A stretch of DNA of 64,000 bases from JAWKUK01 sp041398605 (GCA_041398605.1 JAWKUK010000005.1:248001-312000); one strand, 5' to 3'; shown: positions 34,497 through 44,455, numbered from the stretch's first letter. The notes: generated by a model from the letters alone, not told the origin. Translations and numbers: made by a program.

Positions 34497-37118
34497 TCAG
34501 CGTGGCCGATCGAAGCTCGGGGCGGGAGGACCCGACAGCGCAGGCGCCTCGCCCTTCAGCGGGCCCAGAAGGCCCCAAAGCTCGCGATCTTCGGGGTCAT
34601 CGCGCAGCAGCTCGAGCGCGAGCGCGCGACCCGCGGGGTCGTCTGCCTCGATCTGAGCCCGCGCGAGCGCCTTGCGCGCCCCCCGGTCCCCCGGCGCCAG
34701 CGCCACGAGCTTGCTGAGCGCGTCCGCGGCCTCGGGCGCGCGCTGCGCGTCGAGCAAGGCCGCGGCGTAGCCGAGCACGAGCTCGCGCTCGCCGGGGGCC
34801 GCCGCGACGAGCGGCGCGAGGCGCGCGAGGGCGCCCTCGGTGTCCAGCTCCTCGACGTCCGCCCAGGCGAGCGCGAGCGTGCCTTCGCTCCATGAGCCCC
34901 AGAGCGCCGCCAACGGCTCGACGACCTCGTAGGTCCGAGCGACGTCGCGCTTCGCGCGGAGCACCTCGACGAGCCCGTTCCAGAGCCCGCGCGTGAAGAG
35001 GTCGGGCGGCCCGAGCGTCCCGTGCGCGAAGAGGCGCTCGAGCGCTCGCTGGTCGAGCTCGACGCGCTGGGCCGCGGTCTCGAATGGCGAGCTCGGCTGC
35101 TGCGCGGCGAGGTGCAGCACGAGGCCCTGCGCGAGGTCGTCCCATGGCCCGCCGCGCGCAGCGTCCGCAAAGCGCGCGGCGCTTTGGGCCTCGTTCTCTG
35201 CGCCGCGCGCGTCCGGCGCCGCGCGCAGCCGCGCTGCGACTCGATACGGCGCGCCGCTCGCCGCGAACGGCACGTAGGCGGGTCGCGACGCGGTCGGCGT
35301 GCGCGGCGGCTCGGCGCCGTGCACGCGCCCGAGGACAAAGTGCTCCGCGCCGCTCGAGGCCAGCAGCACGTGGTCCGCGAGCGGGGCGTGGGCCGCATCG
35401 TCGTCTGCGCAAAGCCACTGCACCTGCACGGTGCGCGTCGGCGCGTCGGGGGTCGCAAGGAACGTCGCGTCCGGGCGGCTGCCCTCGACCGCGGGGACGA
35501 CGATCAGGTCGTAGGCGCCGTCGCGCGCGCGGGCCCGCGCTACGCGGGGCGCGATGAGGTCCCCCGCGAACACGAGGTCGCCGTCGACGTTGCGGTGCGT
35601 GAAGGGCTCGATGGCGGCGAGGTCGCGCCAGTGCCCGGCCGTGCGATCGACGCGCGCCGCGCCGAGCCCTGCCAGCGTGTACGCGCGGCCAGGCGTCAAC
35701 AGCCCGACGAGCAGCACGCGCGGCCCGCGGGCGCGGGCGGCGTCGTCGAGCAGCGCAAACGCGGACGCGAGCTGATCGCGGTCGCCGCGCGCGCGCTCGC
35801 TCGTCGGCGCGAGGGCGCGGTGGTCGAGCGTGACACGCTCGAGGCCGCTGCCGCCAGGATCGACGATGAACTGGCCGCTAGCGCCCTCGACGATCGCGAT
35901 CGGGGTCGGTTGAAAGCGCTCATACGCCCGCATGACGCGCACCGGCGCGACCGTGGCGCGCGCTGCGATCCCGCACGCGGCGAGGCCTGCGAGGCCGAGC
36001 GCCAGCCGCTGCCCGCGCCCTGCGGCGGGCGCCCCGCTCAGCGCCCCTGCGAGCGCGCCGAGGCCCGCCGCGAAGAGCCCGCCCATCACGCGGCTCGAGG
36101 ACGTCGCGCCATCGAGCAGGGCCGGCAGCGCGCCCTGGACTGCGTCCAGCTCGCTGCCGAGGGGCGGGCGGAGGCCAGCGAACAGGGCGCCGCCGGCCGC
36201 GCCGAGCGCGAGCGCGAACCACGCGCCGCGCGTGCGCACGAGGTGCAGTGCCGCGCCGAGCGCGAACGCCGGCAGCACGTACGTCGCCATCGTGACGAGC
36301 GCGTCAAACGGCAACGTCCCGCTGTCGATCACGTCGAGGTCGAAGCGCCGCGCGAGGGCGCGCAGCCCCTGCGGTGTGGTCATGCCGCTGACCACGACGA
36401 GCGCCGCGAGCGCCGCAAACGCGGCGAGGACAAGCGCGACAAAGGCGCCGCGGTCGCCGCCAGCGCGCGGCCGCTCGTCCTGCGTAAAGGGGCGCCCGAA
36501 GGCGAACGCGCCGACGACGAGGAGGGCGACCAACGTCAGCGCGCGCGCGGCGTGGTCCGCCTGCGAATCCGGCATCGTGCGGGCAGCGATCGCCCCCAAG
36601 GCGGCGAGCGCTGCGGTGACACCTGCGGCGGCGAGCGCGAGCGCGACCCACAGCGCCGCTCGCTCCAACGCCCGACCTGCGCCCCGAGGCGCAGAGCGGT
36701 CCCCGGCGAGCAGCCCGCCTTGCGCTTCGATCCCCTGGCGCGCCGGCGGCGTCGTCACCAAGTCCCCCTGGCGGGCGCGGGCGAAGCGCGCGGCGACCCA
36801 AAGCCCGATGCCGCCCAGGGCGAGCCAAGGCAGCGGCGAGCGCGCTGACACAGGGCCGCCGTGCAGCGGGTCCAGCAGCGCGCTGCCCGCCCCCAGGAGC
36901 GCGCCGATCAGCAGGGTGAGCCCGGGGCGAGCGAGCTGCCTGCGCGGGCGCAGCGCGACGAGGGCCAATGCGAGCGCCAGCCCGAGCGCGCTCGCCGCGG
37001 CCTCGCGCCACGGCTCGAGCCCGGTCGCTTCCAGGAGGTCGGGCGCCAGGGGCCAGCGCGCCCGCGCGCCGACGGCGCCTGCGGCGAAGCCGATCCAGAG
37101 GTCGAGGAGGACGAGCAC
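34497..37118 (-). CDS. Polytopic membrane protein with spermidine-synthase-like domain and TPR tail
   Basis: Starting at GTG 37118 this gives about 873 residues; the start is uncertain because the frame stays open to 37394, inside mutY. The first about 430 residues carry many membrane helices. A soluble region follows with a degenerate spermidine/spermine-synthase-like (Rossmann) fold: FIVDPGGSGLERVTLDHR, PRVLLVGLLTPGRAYTLAGLG, DGAYDLIVVPAVEGS. The C-terminus is TPR-like (LALAWADVEELDTEGALARL, ELVLGYAAALLDAQRAPEAADAL). Fused membrane plus polyamine-synthase-like proteins are common in planctomycetes; catalytic activity is doubtful. Divergent from mutY. Confidence 0.62.
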   Translation of the reverse strand: MLVLLDLWIGFAAGAVGARARWPLAPDLLEATGLEPWREAAASALGLALALALVALRPRRQLARPGLTLLIGALLGAGSALLDPLHGGPVSARSPLPWLALGGIGLWVAARFARARQGDLVTTPPARQGIEAQGGLLAGDRSAPRGAGRALERAALWVALALAAAGVTAALAALGAIAARTMPDSQADHAARALTLVALLVVGAFAFGRPFTQDERPRAGGDRGAFVALVLAAFAALAALVVVSGMTTPQGLRALARRFDLDVIDSGTLPFDALVTMATYVLPAFALGAALHLVRTRGAWFALALGAAGGALFAGLRPPLGSELDAVQGALPALLDGATSSSRVMGGLFAAGLGALAGALSGAPAAGRGQRLALGLAGLAACGIAARATVAPVRVMRAYERFQPTPIAIVEGASGQFIVDPGGSGLERVTLDHRALAPTSERARGDRDQLASAFALLDDAARARGPRVLLVGLLTPGRAYTLAGLGAARVDRTAGHWRDLAAIEPFTHRNVDGDLVFAGDLIAPRVARARARDGAYDLIVVPAVEGSRPDATFLATPDAPTRTVQVQWLCADDDAAHAPLADHVLLASSGAEHFVLGRVHGAEPPRTPTASRPAYVPFAASGAPYRVAARLRAAPDARGAENEAQSAARFADAARGGPWDDLAQGLVLHLAAQQPSSPFETAAQRVELDQRALERLFAHGTLGPPDLFTRGLWNGLVEVLRAKRDVARTYEVVEPLAALWGSWSEGTLALAWADVEELDTEGALARLAPLVAAAPGERELVLGYAAALLDAQRAPEAADALSKLVALAPGDRGARKALARAQIEADDPAGRALALELLRDDPEDRELWGLLGPLKGEAPALSGPPAPSFDRPR

Positions 37119-37303
37119 GGCGAACCAATCTACGGCGCGCCGGGGCGGGACGGTTGCGGGACCGCGGCAGTGTCTCCTGCGGCCGAAGGCCGTGTCTCCT
37201 GCGGCCCACGGCCGTGCCACCGCGGGCCCATGATCGTCTCGGCCACGGTTACGCCGGCGCGCATGCGGTCGTGCGCGCGCCTGGCGCTTATTCTGCTCGG
37301 CCC

Positions 37304-38542
37304 GTGGCGTCTCCCCTCCCGACCTCGACCCTGCGGCGCGCCCTGCGCCAGCGGCTCGTCGCTTGGTACCGCGTCCACCGGCGCGACCTGCCATGGCGAC
37401 GGACGCGCGATCCCTACGCGATCTGGGTCAGCGAGGCGATGCTGCAGCAGACGCGCGTCGAGGCCGTCGAAGGCTACTGGGTCCGCTTCATGCGGCGCTT
37501 CCCCGACGTACAGGCCCTCGCGGAGGCGCCCGAGGAGGACGTGCTCGCCGCGTGGTCGGGGCTCGGCTACTACCGCCGCGCGCGCGCGCTGCACGAGGCC
37601 GCGAAGGTGATCCAGCGCGTCCACGGCGGCGAGTTTCCGCGCACCCGCGACGCGCTGCGCGCGCTCCCCGGGGTCGGGCCGTACACCGCAGGGGCGATCC
37701 TGTCGATCGCGTTCGACGTGCCCGAGGCCCTCGTCGACGGCAACGTGGAGCGCGTCTTTGCGCGCCTCTTCGAGCTCCCGGGCGCCCGCGCCTCACGCGA
37801 GCTCGGGGACGCATGCTGGCGCCTGGCGGAGGCGCTCATGCCGCCTTCCCTCGGCGAGGGCACGCTCGCCGCCAAGTCCGCGGCGGCGCGCGCGAAGCAG
37901 CGCGCGGCGAGCCCGGGCGCCCCTGCGACCTCGGGCGCCTCCAGCGCGCTCGCGCCGCCGACGCCCAGCGAATGGAACCAGGGGCTGATGGAGCTCGGCG
38001 CGACGCTCTGCACGCCGAAGTCGCCGGCGTGCGGCGTGTGTCCGTTGACGCAGCTCTGTGCGGGGCGCGCCAGCGGCCGCGCGGCGGAGCTGCCCCCGCA
38101 GAAGGCGACGCCCGCGCCCGTCGACGTCGCGCTGGAGGCCTATCTCGCGCCCGCCGAGGTGGTCGCGGGCGCCCGCACCGCGTACTGGCTCGAGCGGCGC
38201 GCGGCTGGGGGCCGCATGGCCGGCCTGTGGCAGTTGCCGACGGTCGAGGTGCGCCCGGCGGAGCGCGCGGAGGTGTACCTCTTCCCTGAGGACCTCCCCG
38301 AAGCGCCGGGCTTCGCCCTCGAGCCCGAGCGCGAGCTCTTTGTGCTGCGGCACGCGATCACGCACCACCGGATCCGGGTGCGCGTGCGCGCGGCGCGTGT
38401 GATCGGCGCGCCACCGGCGACGTGGCGGGCGTTTACGCAGGAGGAAGCCCTCGCCGCGCCGCTGTCCGGGATGGCCCGCAAGGCCCTCGCGCGGCTCGAT
38501 TCGAGTCGCGGGGCCCTTTTTGTCGATGGAGAGACCGCGTGA
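37304..38542 (+). CDS. mutY: A/G-specific adenine glycosylase
   Basis: Removes adenine mispaired with 8-oxoguanine (base excision repair). 412 residues from GTG 37304. Catalytic Glu44 is in SEAMLQQTRV, the helix-hairpin-helix LPGVGPYTAGAILSIAFD at 121-138, and the catalytic Asp145 in VDGNVERV. The iron-sulfur motif C-x6-C-x2-C-x5-C is around 236-252 (CTPKSPACGVCPLTQLC). A NUDIX-like recognition domain follows (YWLERRAAGGRMAGLWQLPT). An Ala/Ser/Pro-rich insert of about 30 residues precedes the FeS region. The stop overlaps the next gene's GTG start (GTGA), indicating translational coupling with the glycosyltransferase. Confidence 0.95.
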   Translation: MASPLPTSTLRRALRQRLVAWYRVHRRDLPWRRTRDPYAIWVSEAMLQQTRVEAVEGYWVRFMRRFPDVQALAEAPEEDVLAAWSGLGYYRRARALHEAAKVIQRVHGGEFPRTRDALRALPGVGPYTAGAILSIAFDVPEALVDGNVERVFARLFELPGARASRELGDACWRLAEALMPPSLGEGTLAAKSAAARAKQRAASPGAPATSGASSALAPPTPSEWNQGLMELGATLCTPKSPACGVCPLTQLCAGRASGRAAELPPQKATPAPVDVALEAYLAPAEVVAGARTAYWLERRAAGGRMAGLWQLPTVEVRPAERAEVYLFPEDLPEAPGFALEPERELFVLRHAITHHRIRVRVRAARVIGAPPATWRAFTQEEALAAPLSGMARKALARLDSSRGALFVDGETA

Positions 38543-39444
38543 GCGAATCCCAGCCAACCGTCCGCGGCGTGACCATCGTCGTCCCTGCCTTCGACGAGGA
38601 GCGCGGCATCGAGGGCGTCGTCGCGCGCCTCTTGGCGCTGGACCTCGGCCGCCCGACCGAGCTCGTCGTCGTGGACGACGGCTCGCGGGACGGGACGGCG
38701 GTGAAGCTGGACGCGCTCGCCAAGGCCGAGCCTCGCATCCACGCCGTGCGGCACGCGCGGAACCAGGGCTACGGCGCTGCGCTCAAGACCGGCATCGCGC
38801 GCGCGAAGTACGACGTGGTCGTCATCACCGACGCTGACGGCACGTACCCGGAGGACCGCATCGTCGATCTCTTGGCTGCGGTGGATGATGGCGCGGACAT
38901 GGCGGTCGGCGCGCGCACGGGCGCGGACGTCAATATCCCGCTCATTCGGCGGCCAGCGAAGGCGGTCTTGCGCTGGATCGCCGCGTACCTGGCGGCGACG
39001 CCGATCCCCGACCTGAACTCGGGCATGCGCGCGATGCGCAAGGACTTGGTCCTGCGCTATCGCAGCGTGCTGCCCCAGGGGTTCAGCTTTACGACGACGA
39101 TCACGCTCGCGTCGCTGACGAACGACCACCGGGTCGACTACATCCCGATCGACTACGCGGCGCGCGAGGGGCGCTCGAAGATCCGTCCGATCCGCGACAC
39201 GCTCGGGTTCCTGGCGTTGATCTTGCGCACCGTTCTGTACTTCAACCCGCTACGGATCTTCTATCCGGTCGCGCTCGTCGTCGGGCTGCTGTTCTGCGGG
39301 TCGTTCCTCTACGACATGTTCCTCGTCGAGCCCGGGCCGAACTTGGGTGACAAGACGGTCCTGCTCTTCGTCGCGCTCGTTCAGACGCTGAGCCTCGGCC
39401 TCGTCGCGGACTTGATCGACAAGAAGTCGCGCCTCGGGTCCTGA
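38539..39444 (+). CDS. Family 2 glycosyltransferase, dolichyl-phosphate-mannose-synthase-like
   Basis: 301 residues from GTG 38539, which overlaps the mutY stop. GT2 fold: VTIVVPAFDEERGIEGVVARL, VVDDGSRDGT, GYGAALKTGI, and the D-x-D region ITDADGTYPEDRI. Then MAVGAR, DLNSGMRAMR and FTTTITLA, typical of the DPM1/undecaprenyl-phosphate glycosyltransferase branch. Two C-terminal membrane helices (FYPVALVVGLLFCGSFLYDM and LFVALVQTLSLGLVADLI) anchor it. It probably transfers a sugar from a nucleotide donor to a lipid carrier. The sugar is unknown. Confidence 0.87.
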   Translation: MSESQPTVRGVTIVVPAFDEERGIEGVVARLLALDLGRPTELVVVDDGSRDGTAVKLDALAKAEPRIHAVRHARNQGYGAALKTGIARAKYDVVVITDADGTYPEDRIVDLLAAVDDGADMAVGARTGADVNIPLIRRPAKAVLRWIAAYLAATPIPDLNSGMRAMRKDLVLRYRSVLPQGFSFTTTITLASLTNDHRVDYIPIDYAAREGRSKIRPIRDTLGFLALILRTVLYFNPLRIFYPVALVVGLLFCGSFLYDMFLVEPGPNLGDKTVLLFVALVQTLSLGLVADLIDKKSRLGS

Positions 39445-39502
39445 TGCGCTGGAGCGCGCGCTCGGGGCCGTCGCTCCGCGCTGCTCCGCCGGCGTGCGGG
39501 CT

Positions 39503-39551
39503 GGCCATTCCATTCCATTCCAAGCCAGGCCATTCAAGGCCAGGCCAGGTC
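39503..39551. repeat. Short degenerate CCATTC / CCAGGC repeats
   Basis: A run of CCATTC, CCATTC, CCATTCC, then CCAGGCCATTC, CCAGGCCAGG fills most of the gap between two convergent genes. Low-complexity, and unlike the surrounding GC-rich sequence. No hairpin of note. Confidence 0.5.
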
Positions 39552-39948
39552 AGCTCGGCGGCGTCCCGCTGAACGTGTGACCCTCGGCTTCGAGCGCGGC
39601 GCGCGCGCGTTCGAAGCGCTCGGCGGTCACGAGCAGGTAGTCGGTGTCGTAGGTCGAGACCACGAACACGGGCACCTCGACCGCTGCGAGCGCGCGCGTG
39701 AGCGCGGCCAGCACCCCGATGGTCGACATCGGGACGGTGCCTGCGATGCCAAACGCGATGCGGCCGCGCTCTTGCGTGACCTCGGGCGGGACGTGCTGCT
39801 CCGCGCAGATGACGGAGAGCTCGCTGGGCGTGCGCGACACCGTCACGAAGCGCCCCAGCGCCCAGCTCGGCAGGGCCGCGGTGGGCGCGAGCCGCGCGAT
39901 GGTGAGGCGCTCGTCGTGGACGACGAGCTCGAAGGTCGGGGCCGGCAT
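39550..39948 (-). CDS. ACT-domain protein (CASTOR/ACT_7-like)
   Basis: 132 residues from ATG at 39948 (PAPTFELVVHDERLTIARL). The second half, ISTIGVLAALT-like (MSTIGVLAALTRALAAVEVPVFVVSTYDTDYLLV), is the typical ACT_7/CASTOR-type amino-acid-sensing fold. RFVTVSRTPSELSVICAE precedes it. Such single-domain proteins are thought to bind amino acids; the ligand is unknown. It lies 68 bp downstream of the beta-propeller gene on the same strand. Confidence 0.8.
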   Translation of the reverse strand: MPAPTFELVVHDERLTIARLAPTAALPSWALGRFVTVSRTPSELSVICAEQHVPPEVTQERGRIAFGIAGTVPMSTIGVLAALTRALAAVEVPVFVVSTYDTDYLLVTAERFERARAALEAEGHTFSGTPPS

Positions 39949-40015
39949 GGCCGCATTGGAGCACAGCCGACCCTGCGCAGCGACGCCCCGCTCATCCGCG
40001 GCGGGCGCGCTCGGC

Positions 40016-41116
40016 TCAGCGCACCGCGAGGCCGGTCGTGCCGGTGGTCGGGAGCACCATCTGGCCGCCCGGGATCTCCGCCAGCGAGCCATCGGCGCCG
40101 ATCGAGTAGTCCGCGACCGTGCCGTCGTTGCGGCTCAGGACGTAGAGGAAGCGGCCGTCGCGGGTGACCGCCATGTCGATCGGCGCGTCCGGGGTGCTCG
40201 CTGCGATCGGCTGGAGGACCGTCAGCGACCCGTCGAAGCCAATGCTGAAGGAGGTCACGTTGTCGTCGGCGGTGTTCGTCGAGAACGCGATCCGGCCATC
40301 GGGGGTCGCGACGATCCAGCACGCCGCCGTCTGGCCCGCGCTGACCGACGCGGAGAGCGTCTGCAGCGCGCCGCCTGCGACCTGGGCGTACGACGAGACG
40401 GTGCTCGCGCCCGCGGCGCCGCCGGCGGCCTCGGACACGATCAGTTGCCCGCGCAGCCCGAGCGCGAACCCGAACGGCGTCGCGCCCGGCGAGTCGAACG
40501 ACGTGCGGCTCACCGGCAGGTCTGACGCGTTCAGATCGAAGCGCGTGAGGCGGTTCGTCGCCTTCTCCGTGACGTAGAGGTGCTGGCCGCGGGCGCCGAA
40601 TTGGACCTGCGCCGGGCCGGTCGTCGGGGCGCTGAGGCGCGCGAGCGAGCCAGGCATGAAGTCGAGCTGGCCGTCGAAGTCCATGCGGAAGCCGGAGATC
40701 GAGCTCGTGCCTGCATTCACCACGTAGACGACGTCGTCGTGCTGCGTGACGCTGACCGGCATCAGCCCTCGCACGGGCTCGACGTCCAGGAGCGTGAGGC
40801 CCTGGTCTTCGACGCGGAAGACGCTCAGGTCGTTGCTGCCTGCGTTGATCGCGAGCAAGAAGCGCTCGTCCTGGGTCAGGATCACTGCGCCCTGGTTGCC
40901 GAGGCCGCCGCCCGTCCCGACGCCGCCCGTCGCGACGTTGTGGCTATAGGTGAGCGCGCCGTTCGACGCGCGGTCGAAGATGGCGACCTCGTTGCCGGCG
41001 ACCGCGTTTGTGATCGTGTAGAGCTGGCCCGAGCTCGTTTGTGCGTGCGCGACGGCCGAGAGAGCGAGCGTCAGTGCAGTGGCGCCGAGGGCGCGCTTCG
41101 TGAAGGGTGTGGACAT
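40016..41116 (-). CDS. Secreted lactonase-like seven-bladed beta-propeller
   Basis: 366 residues, signal peptide ALGATALTLALSAVAHAQ. Repeated blades: QLYTITNAVAGNEVAIFDR, ILTQDERFLLAINAGSNDLSVFRV, VVYVVNAGTSSISGFRM, QHLYVTEKATNRLTRFDLN, RIAFSTNTADDNVTSFSI, RFLYVLSRNDGTVADYSI. The layout resembles the 6-phosphogluconolactonase-like (Pgl/lactonase_2) family, but export makes a cytosolic sugar-pathway role unlikely. Probably an extracellular lactonase-fold or binding protein. Confidence 0.78.
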   Translation of the reverse strand: MSTPFTKRALGATALTLALSAVAHAQTSSGQLYTITNAVAGNEVAIFDRASNGALTYSHNVATGGVGTGGGLGNQGAVILTQDERFLLAINAGSNDLSVFRVEDQGLTLLDVEPVRGLMPVSVTQHDDVVYVVNAGTSSISGFRMDFDGQLDFMPGSLARLSAPTTGPAQVQFGARGQHLYVTEKATNRLTRFDLNASDLPVSRTSFDSPGATPFGFALGLRGQLIVSEAAGGAAGASTVSSYAQVAGGALQTLSASVSAGQTAACWIVATPDGRIAFSTNTADDNVTSFSIGFDGSLTVLQPIAASTPDAPIDMAVTRDGRFLYVLSRNDGTVADYSIGADGSLAEIPGGQMVLPTTGTTGLAVR

Positions 41117-41304
41117 CTTCGGACTCGTGTGAGTGGTTGGTTCGCGCTCGGCAGGGAGGCCGGCGCAGGAGCGCTCGACGGTCGCGCCTGCGCGGCTGCG
41201 CGGCGTACCTCGTCGGACGCACGGAGCTACGGGGCCCTCAGAGCCCTGTGACCGACAAAGCAGATGGAATCCTCTGCCCCTCGCCTTGGTGCCACGCGCA
41301 AGCG

Positions 41305-41991
41305 TCAGTCCGGCAGCGCGTACTCACGGACGCTGTCGGCCCCGTGACCGACGATGAGGCCGGCGCGCTCGAGCGACACAAACGCGCGGCGCGCGCGCGC
41401 TCGGCCGATGTTGCGCGCCGCAGCGAACCCGTCGGCTGTCGCGCGCGGCGCCGAGCGCGCGCCCTTCGGCGGCCGCGCCCCCGGATCGCGCTGGTGGGCG
41501 AGCCACGCCAACACGTCGCGCTCGAGCGGGCTGCAAGTTGAGGCCGCAGAGGGCGTTCGCTGCAATGCGGCGCGCGCGGGACCTTCGGCCGTGCGCGTCG
41601 ACGAGCCGATGCGTACGCAGACGTCGCGCTCGCCGCGCTCCAACAGCGCCGCGTGCGGCCGCACGCGCGACGCCGCGACGTGGCACGCGACGATCGGGAC
41701 GCTGCCCAGCGCGCTCTCGAGGCGCACGATCTGCACCATAGGCGCCAGCGGCGGCTCGACCCGCAGCGCCGCGATCATGCGCAGCTCCTCGACCACCTCG
41801 CGCGCATGGGCTGCGCCGAGCGCGTTGCCGTGGTCGTCGACGCCGACGAGGAAGAGCCCGCCCTTCGTGTTCGCGAATGCGGCCAGCGTGCGCGCGACCT
41901 TGTCTGGCGATGGTAGGCCGCGCTTGAACTCGGTGCGCGCGCCTTCACCCTCAGCGATACGCCGCGCCAGTTCGTCCGGGGAGAGGTCCAC
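41305..41991 (-). CDS. AlbA_2 (Schlafen-like) domain regulator
   Basis: 228 residues. N-terminal AlbA_2/AAA_4 domain: EGEGARTEFKRGLP (E-x-EFK), VARTLAAFANTKGGLFLVGVDDHG, then a central beta region (VPIVACHVAASRVRPHAAL, CVRIGSSTRTA). A basic linker leads to a C-terminal winged-helix-like part (NIGRARARRAFVSLERAGLIVGHGADSVREYAL). Such proteins act as putative transcriptional regulators or nucleic-acid-binding proteins. Start at 41991 is consistent with the domain start. Confidence 0.7.
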   Translation of the reverse strand: MDLSPDELARRIAEGEGARTEFKRGLPSPDKVARTLAAFANTKGGLFLVGVDDHGNALGAAHAREVVEELRMIAALRVEPPLAPMVQIVRLESALGSVPIVACHVAASRVRPHAALLERGERDVCVRIGSSTRTAEGPARAALQRTPSAASTCSPLERDVLAWLAHQRDPGARPPKGARSAPRATADGFAAARNIGRARARRAFVSLERAGLIVGHGADSVREYALPD

Positions 41992-42208
41992 GCTCCGGCC
42001 ATTCTAACAGCGAGCAGCGCCCCGTCGCGGCCCTCGCCAGCGGCCTCGCTCGCAGCCCCCACGCGGGTGGCGTGCGGCCGCCCGCGTGCTCCAACTTGCG
42101 CCCTTCAGGTGACCATTCAGTACGTCTTATGATTCGAGGGCAGGCTCGGTGTGCACCCGTCCGCTGCCACGCGCTACCCTCTGTGCGGTCCCAACCGCAG
42201 ATCTTGAT

Positions 42209-44455
42209 ATGTCCTTACGCTCCAATCGCTCGTTTGTCGCCGCCGCGGCCCTCGCCGCGCTCGTCTCCCTCGCCGCAACGCACGCTCTGGCGGAGCCCTC
42301 GCGCGGGGTCTCCGTGTCGGCTGCGGCGGCCTTCGAGCCACGCTCTGATGTGGACGAAACGAAGAAGGAGCTCCTGAAGCTCCGCGATGAGGCGGACGAC
42401 CAGCTTGTCGTCGCGCTCGCGGACATCGGCACCCGGCCGGCGATGGAGGCGTTGCTCGAGGTCTACGACGCGATGGCCAGCATCTGGATGCGGCGCGAGG
42501 TCGTCCGCGCGCTCGGTCGCTTTGACCGGGTCGAGGACGCGTTCCAGCCTGCGCTCGACAAGGTGATGAGCGTCGCGACGGAGGCGACCGAGCCGGAGCT
42601 GCGCGACGCGGCGCTCGAGACGCTCGGGAAGGCGACCGAGCACGGCAAGACCTTCCTCGCGCTCATCGTGGACTCGCCCGCGCGCGATGACATCCGCATC
42701 GAGGCGATGCGGCTGCACACGAAGCTCGGGAGCGACAGCGACAACGAGTGGTACAAGAAGCAGTACGAGCGTCAGGACAAGGACGCTGCCGACAACGCGA
42801 AGAAGGACAAGCCGAAGCGCCCGAAGAAGGGCGAAGAGGAGGAGAAGACCCTCCTGATCGTGCGGCTCTCCGAGATCCGGCGCCTCGCGATGGAGGCGCT
42901 CTTGCCCGCGCTGAAGGACCAGGACCTCCTGAACGACTTCCGTGAGGACCGCAGCCTGACGATCCGTCGGACGGCGCTCACCGAGCTGCACAAGCGCAAG
43001 AACCCAAGCGCTGGCGAGCTGGCGCGCGAGCTGCTGGACCGCGTCGATACGCCCGACACGATGCGGGCGTTCTGCGCCGGGATCGTCGCTCAGATCGACG
43101 GCGCGAAGGTCGTCGACGACTTCATCGATCTCGCGAAGAAGCGCGACGTCACCCAGCAGGTGCTGCGCGACAAGATGGCCGATCTGCTCGCAGAGATGAA
43201 GGACGAGAAGGTCAACAAGAAGCTCCTGTCCCTCGTCGGCAAGGGCAAACCGCACGAGAAGGCGTTTGCCCTGCGAGCCACGCGCCTCATCCAGGACGAC
43301 AAGCTCATGGAGAAGGTGCGCAAGGGGCTCAAGGAGAAGGACCCCGAGATCCTCGCGGCGACCCTGCAGGCGGTCGCGGCGCGCAAGGACAAAGCCGCGA
43401 TCGGCGACCTCGAGAAGATGCTCGAGAAGTCCAAGGACCCGGTGCTGAACGAGGGCCTGCTCGAGACCCTCAGCGCCCTGTATGACGGTGACAACAACTG
43501 GGTCGAGCGCCTCAAGGGCTTCGCCGATTCCCCCGTCCTAGAGGTCCGCAACGCCGCGATCTACGAGCTCGGGCGCCTCGGCCGGAAGAACCTGTTCGAC
43601 TTCTTCGTCGCCAAGCTCTCGGACGAGAACTGGTCGACCCGCTACGCCGCGATGCGCGCCCTGGAGGCGCTGCGCACCACTGAAGCGATCGGCGCCCTCG
43701 TCAAGCGCCTGCCCGAGGAGTCGGGGCGCGTCGAGGTGCTGATGACAGACATGCTCTGGCGCCTGACGGGCAAGCCGTTTGGCAAGCGCGTGTCGGCTTG
43801 GACGAGCTGGTGGCAGAACGAAGGCGCTGGGTTCGAGCCGATCGACGCAGAGGAGCTCTCGAAGCTCGAGCTCGAGGCCGAGGAGCGCCGCCTGCGCCAG
43901 ATCTCGAGCGTCGCCGAGTTCTTCGGGATCCGCATCGAGTCCCACCGGGTGATCTTCATCATCGACGTCTCCGGGTCGATGGCCGAGACGCTGCGCCCGC
44001 GCTATGTCGGCGAGCAGGGGGAGACCCGCATGGTCGTGGCCAAGCGCGAGCTGGCGAAGGCGATCGAGGGCCTCGATCCGAAGGCCCTATTCAACATCCT
44101 GCCCTTCTCCAGCGGGATGGAGCGCTGGCGGGACGAGGGCATCGCGACCGCCACCCAGGCGACCCGCGAGGACGCCCTCGGCTACGTCAAGAAGCTCGAC
44201 GCGGGCGGTGGCACGAACATCTACGGGGCGCTCGAACTCGCCTTCCAGGACCCCGACGTGGACACGATCGTCGTGCTCTCGGACGGGGAGCCGTCGGTGG
44301 GCGAGGTGACCGACGCCGGGCTCATTCGTGAGGCCGTCAAGGAGTGGAACGACAACCGCGCGGTGCAGGTCCACGCGGTCGCCGTCGGCGGTTCGCTGCA
44401 GCTGTTGAAGTGGATCGCCGAGGACAACGGCGGCGACTACGTCGAGTACAACTGA
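42209..44455 (+). CDS. Secreted HEAT-repeat protein with C-terminal VWA domain
   Basis: 748 residues. Signal peptide FVAAAALAALVSLAATHALA. The middle is an alpha-solenoid of HEAT-like repeats (RREVVRALGRFDRVEDAF, NAAIYELGRLGRKNLFDFF, NWSTRYAAMRALEALRTTEA), with a Lys/Glu-rich segment near residue 210. The C-terminal domain, about 580-748, is a von Willebrand factor A fold with the MIDAS motif DVSGSM in VIFIIDVSGSMAETLRP and TIVVLSDGEPSVGEV. It probably binds other surface proteins in a metal-dependent way. An intrinsic terminator lies about 225 bp downstream. Confidence 0.88.
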   Translation: MSLRSNRSFVAAAALAALVSLAATHALAEPSRGVSVSAAAAFEPRSDVDETKKELLKLRDEADDQLVVALADIGTRPAMEALLEVYDAMASIWMRREVVRALGRFDRVEDAFQPALDKVMSVATEATEPELRDAALETLGKATEHGKTFLALIVDSPARDDIRIEAMRLHTKLGSDSDNEWYKKQYERQDKDAADNAKKDKPKRPKKGEEEEKTLLIVRLSEIRRLAMEALLPALKDQDLLNDFREDRSLTIRRTALTELHKRKNPSAGELARELLDRVDTPDTMRAFCAGIVAQIDGAKVVDDFIDLAKKRDVTQQVLRDKMADLLAEMKDEKVNKKLLSLVGKGKPHEKAFALRATRLIQDDKLMEKVRKGLKEKDPEILAATLQAVAARKDKAAIGDLEKMLEKSKDPVLNEGLLETLSALYDGDNNWVERLKGFADSPVLEVRNAAIYELGRLGRKNLFDFFVAKLSDENWSTRYAAMRALEALRTTEAIGALVKRLPEESGRVEVLMTDMLWRLTGKPFGKRVSAWTSWWQNEGAGFEPIDAEELSKLELEAEERRLRQISSVAEFFGIRIESHRVIFIIDVSGSMAETLRPRYVGEQGETRMVVAKRELAKAIEGLDPKALFNILPFSSGMERWRDEGIATATQATREDALGYVKKLDAGGGTNIYGALELAFQDPDVDTIVVLSDGEPSVGEVTDAGLIREAVKEWNDNRAVQVHAVAVGGSLQLLKWIAEDNGGDYVEYN

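Noticed and set aside
29266..37118. Long Arg-rich open frames opposite the TPR and membrane-protein genes (for example the plus-strand frame 30343-33870).
   Set aside because: Composition is Arg/Ala/Pro-rich without domains, and they mirror the codon bias of real minus-strand genes; typical GC-rich antisense frames.
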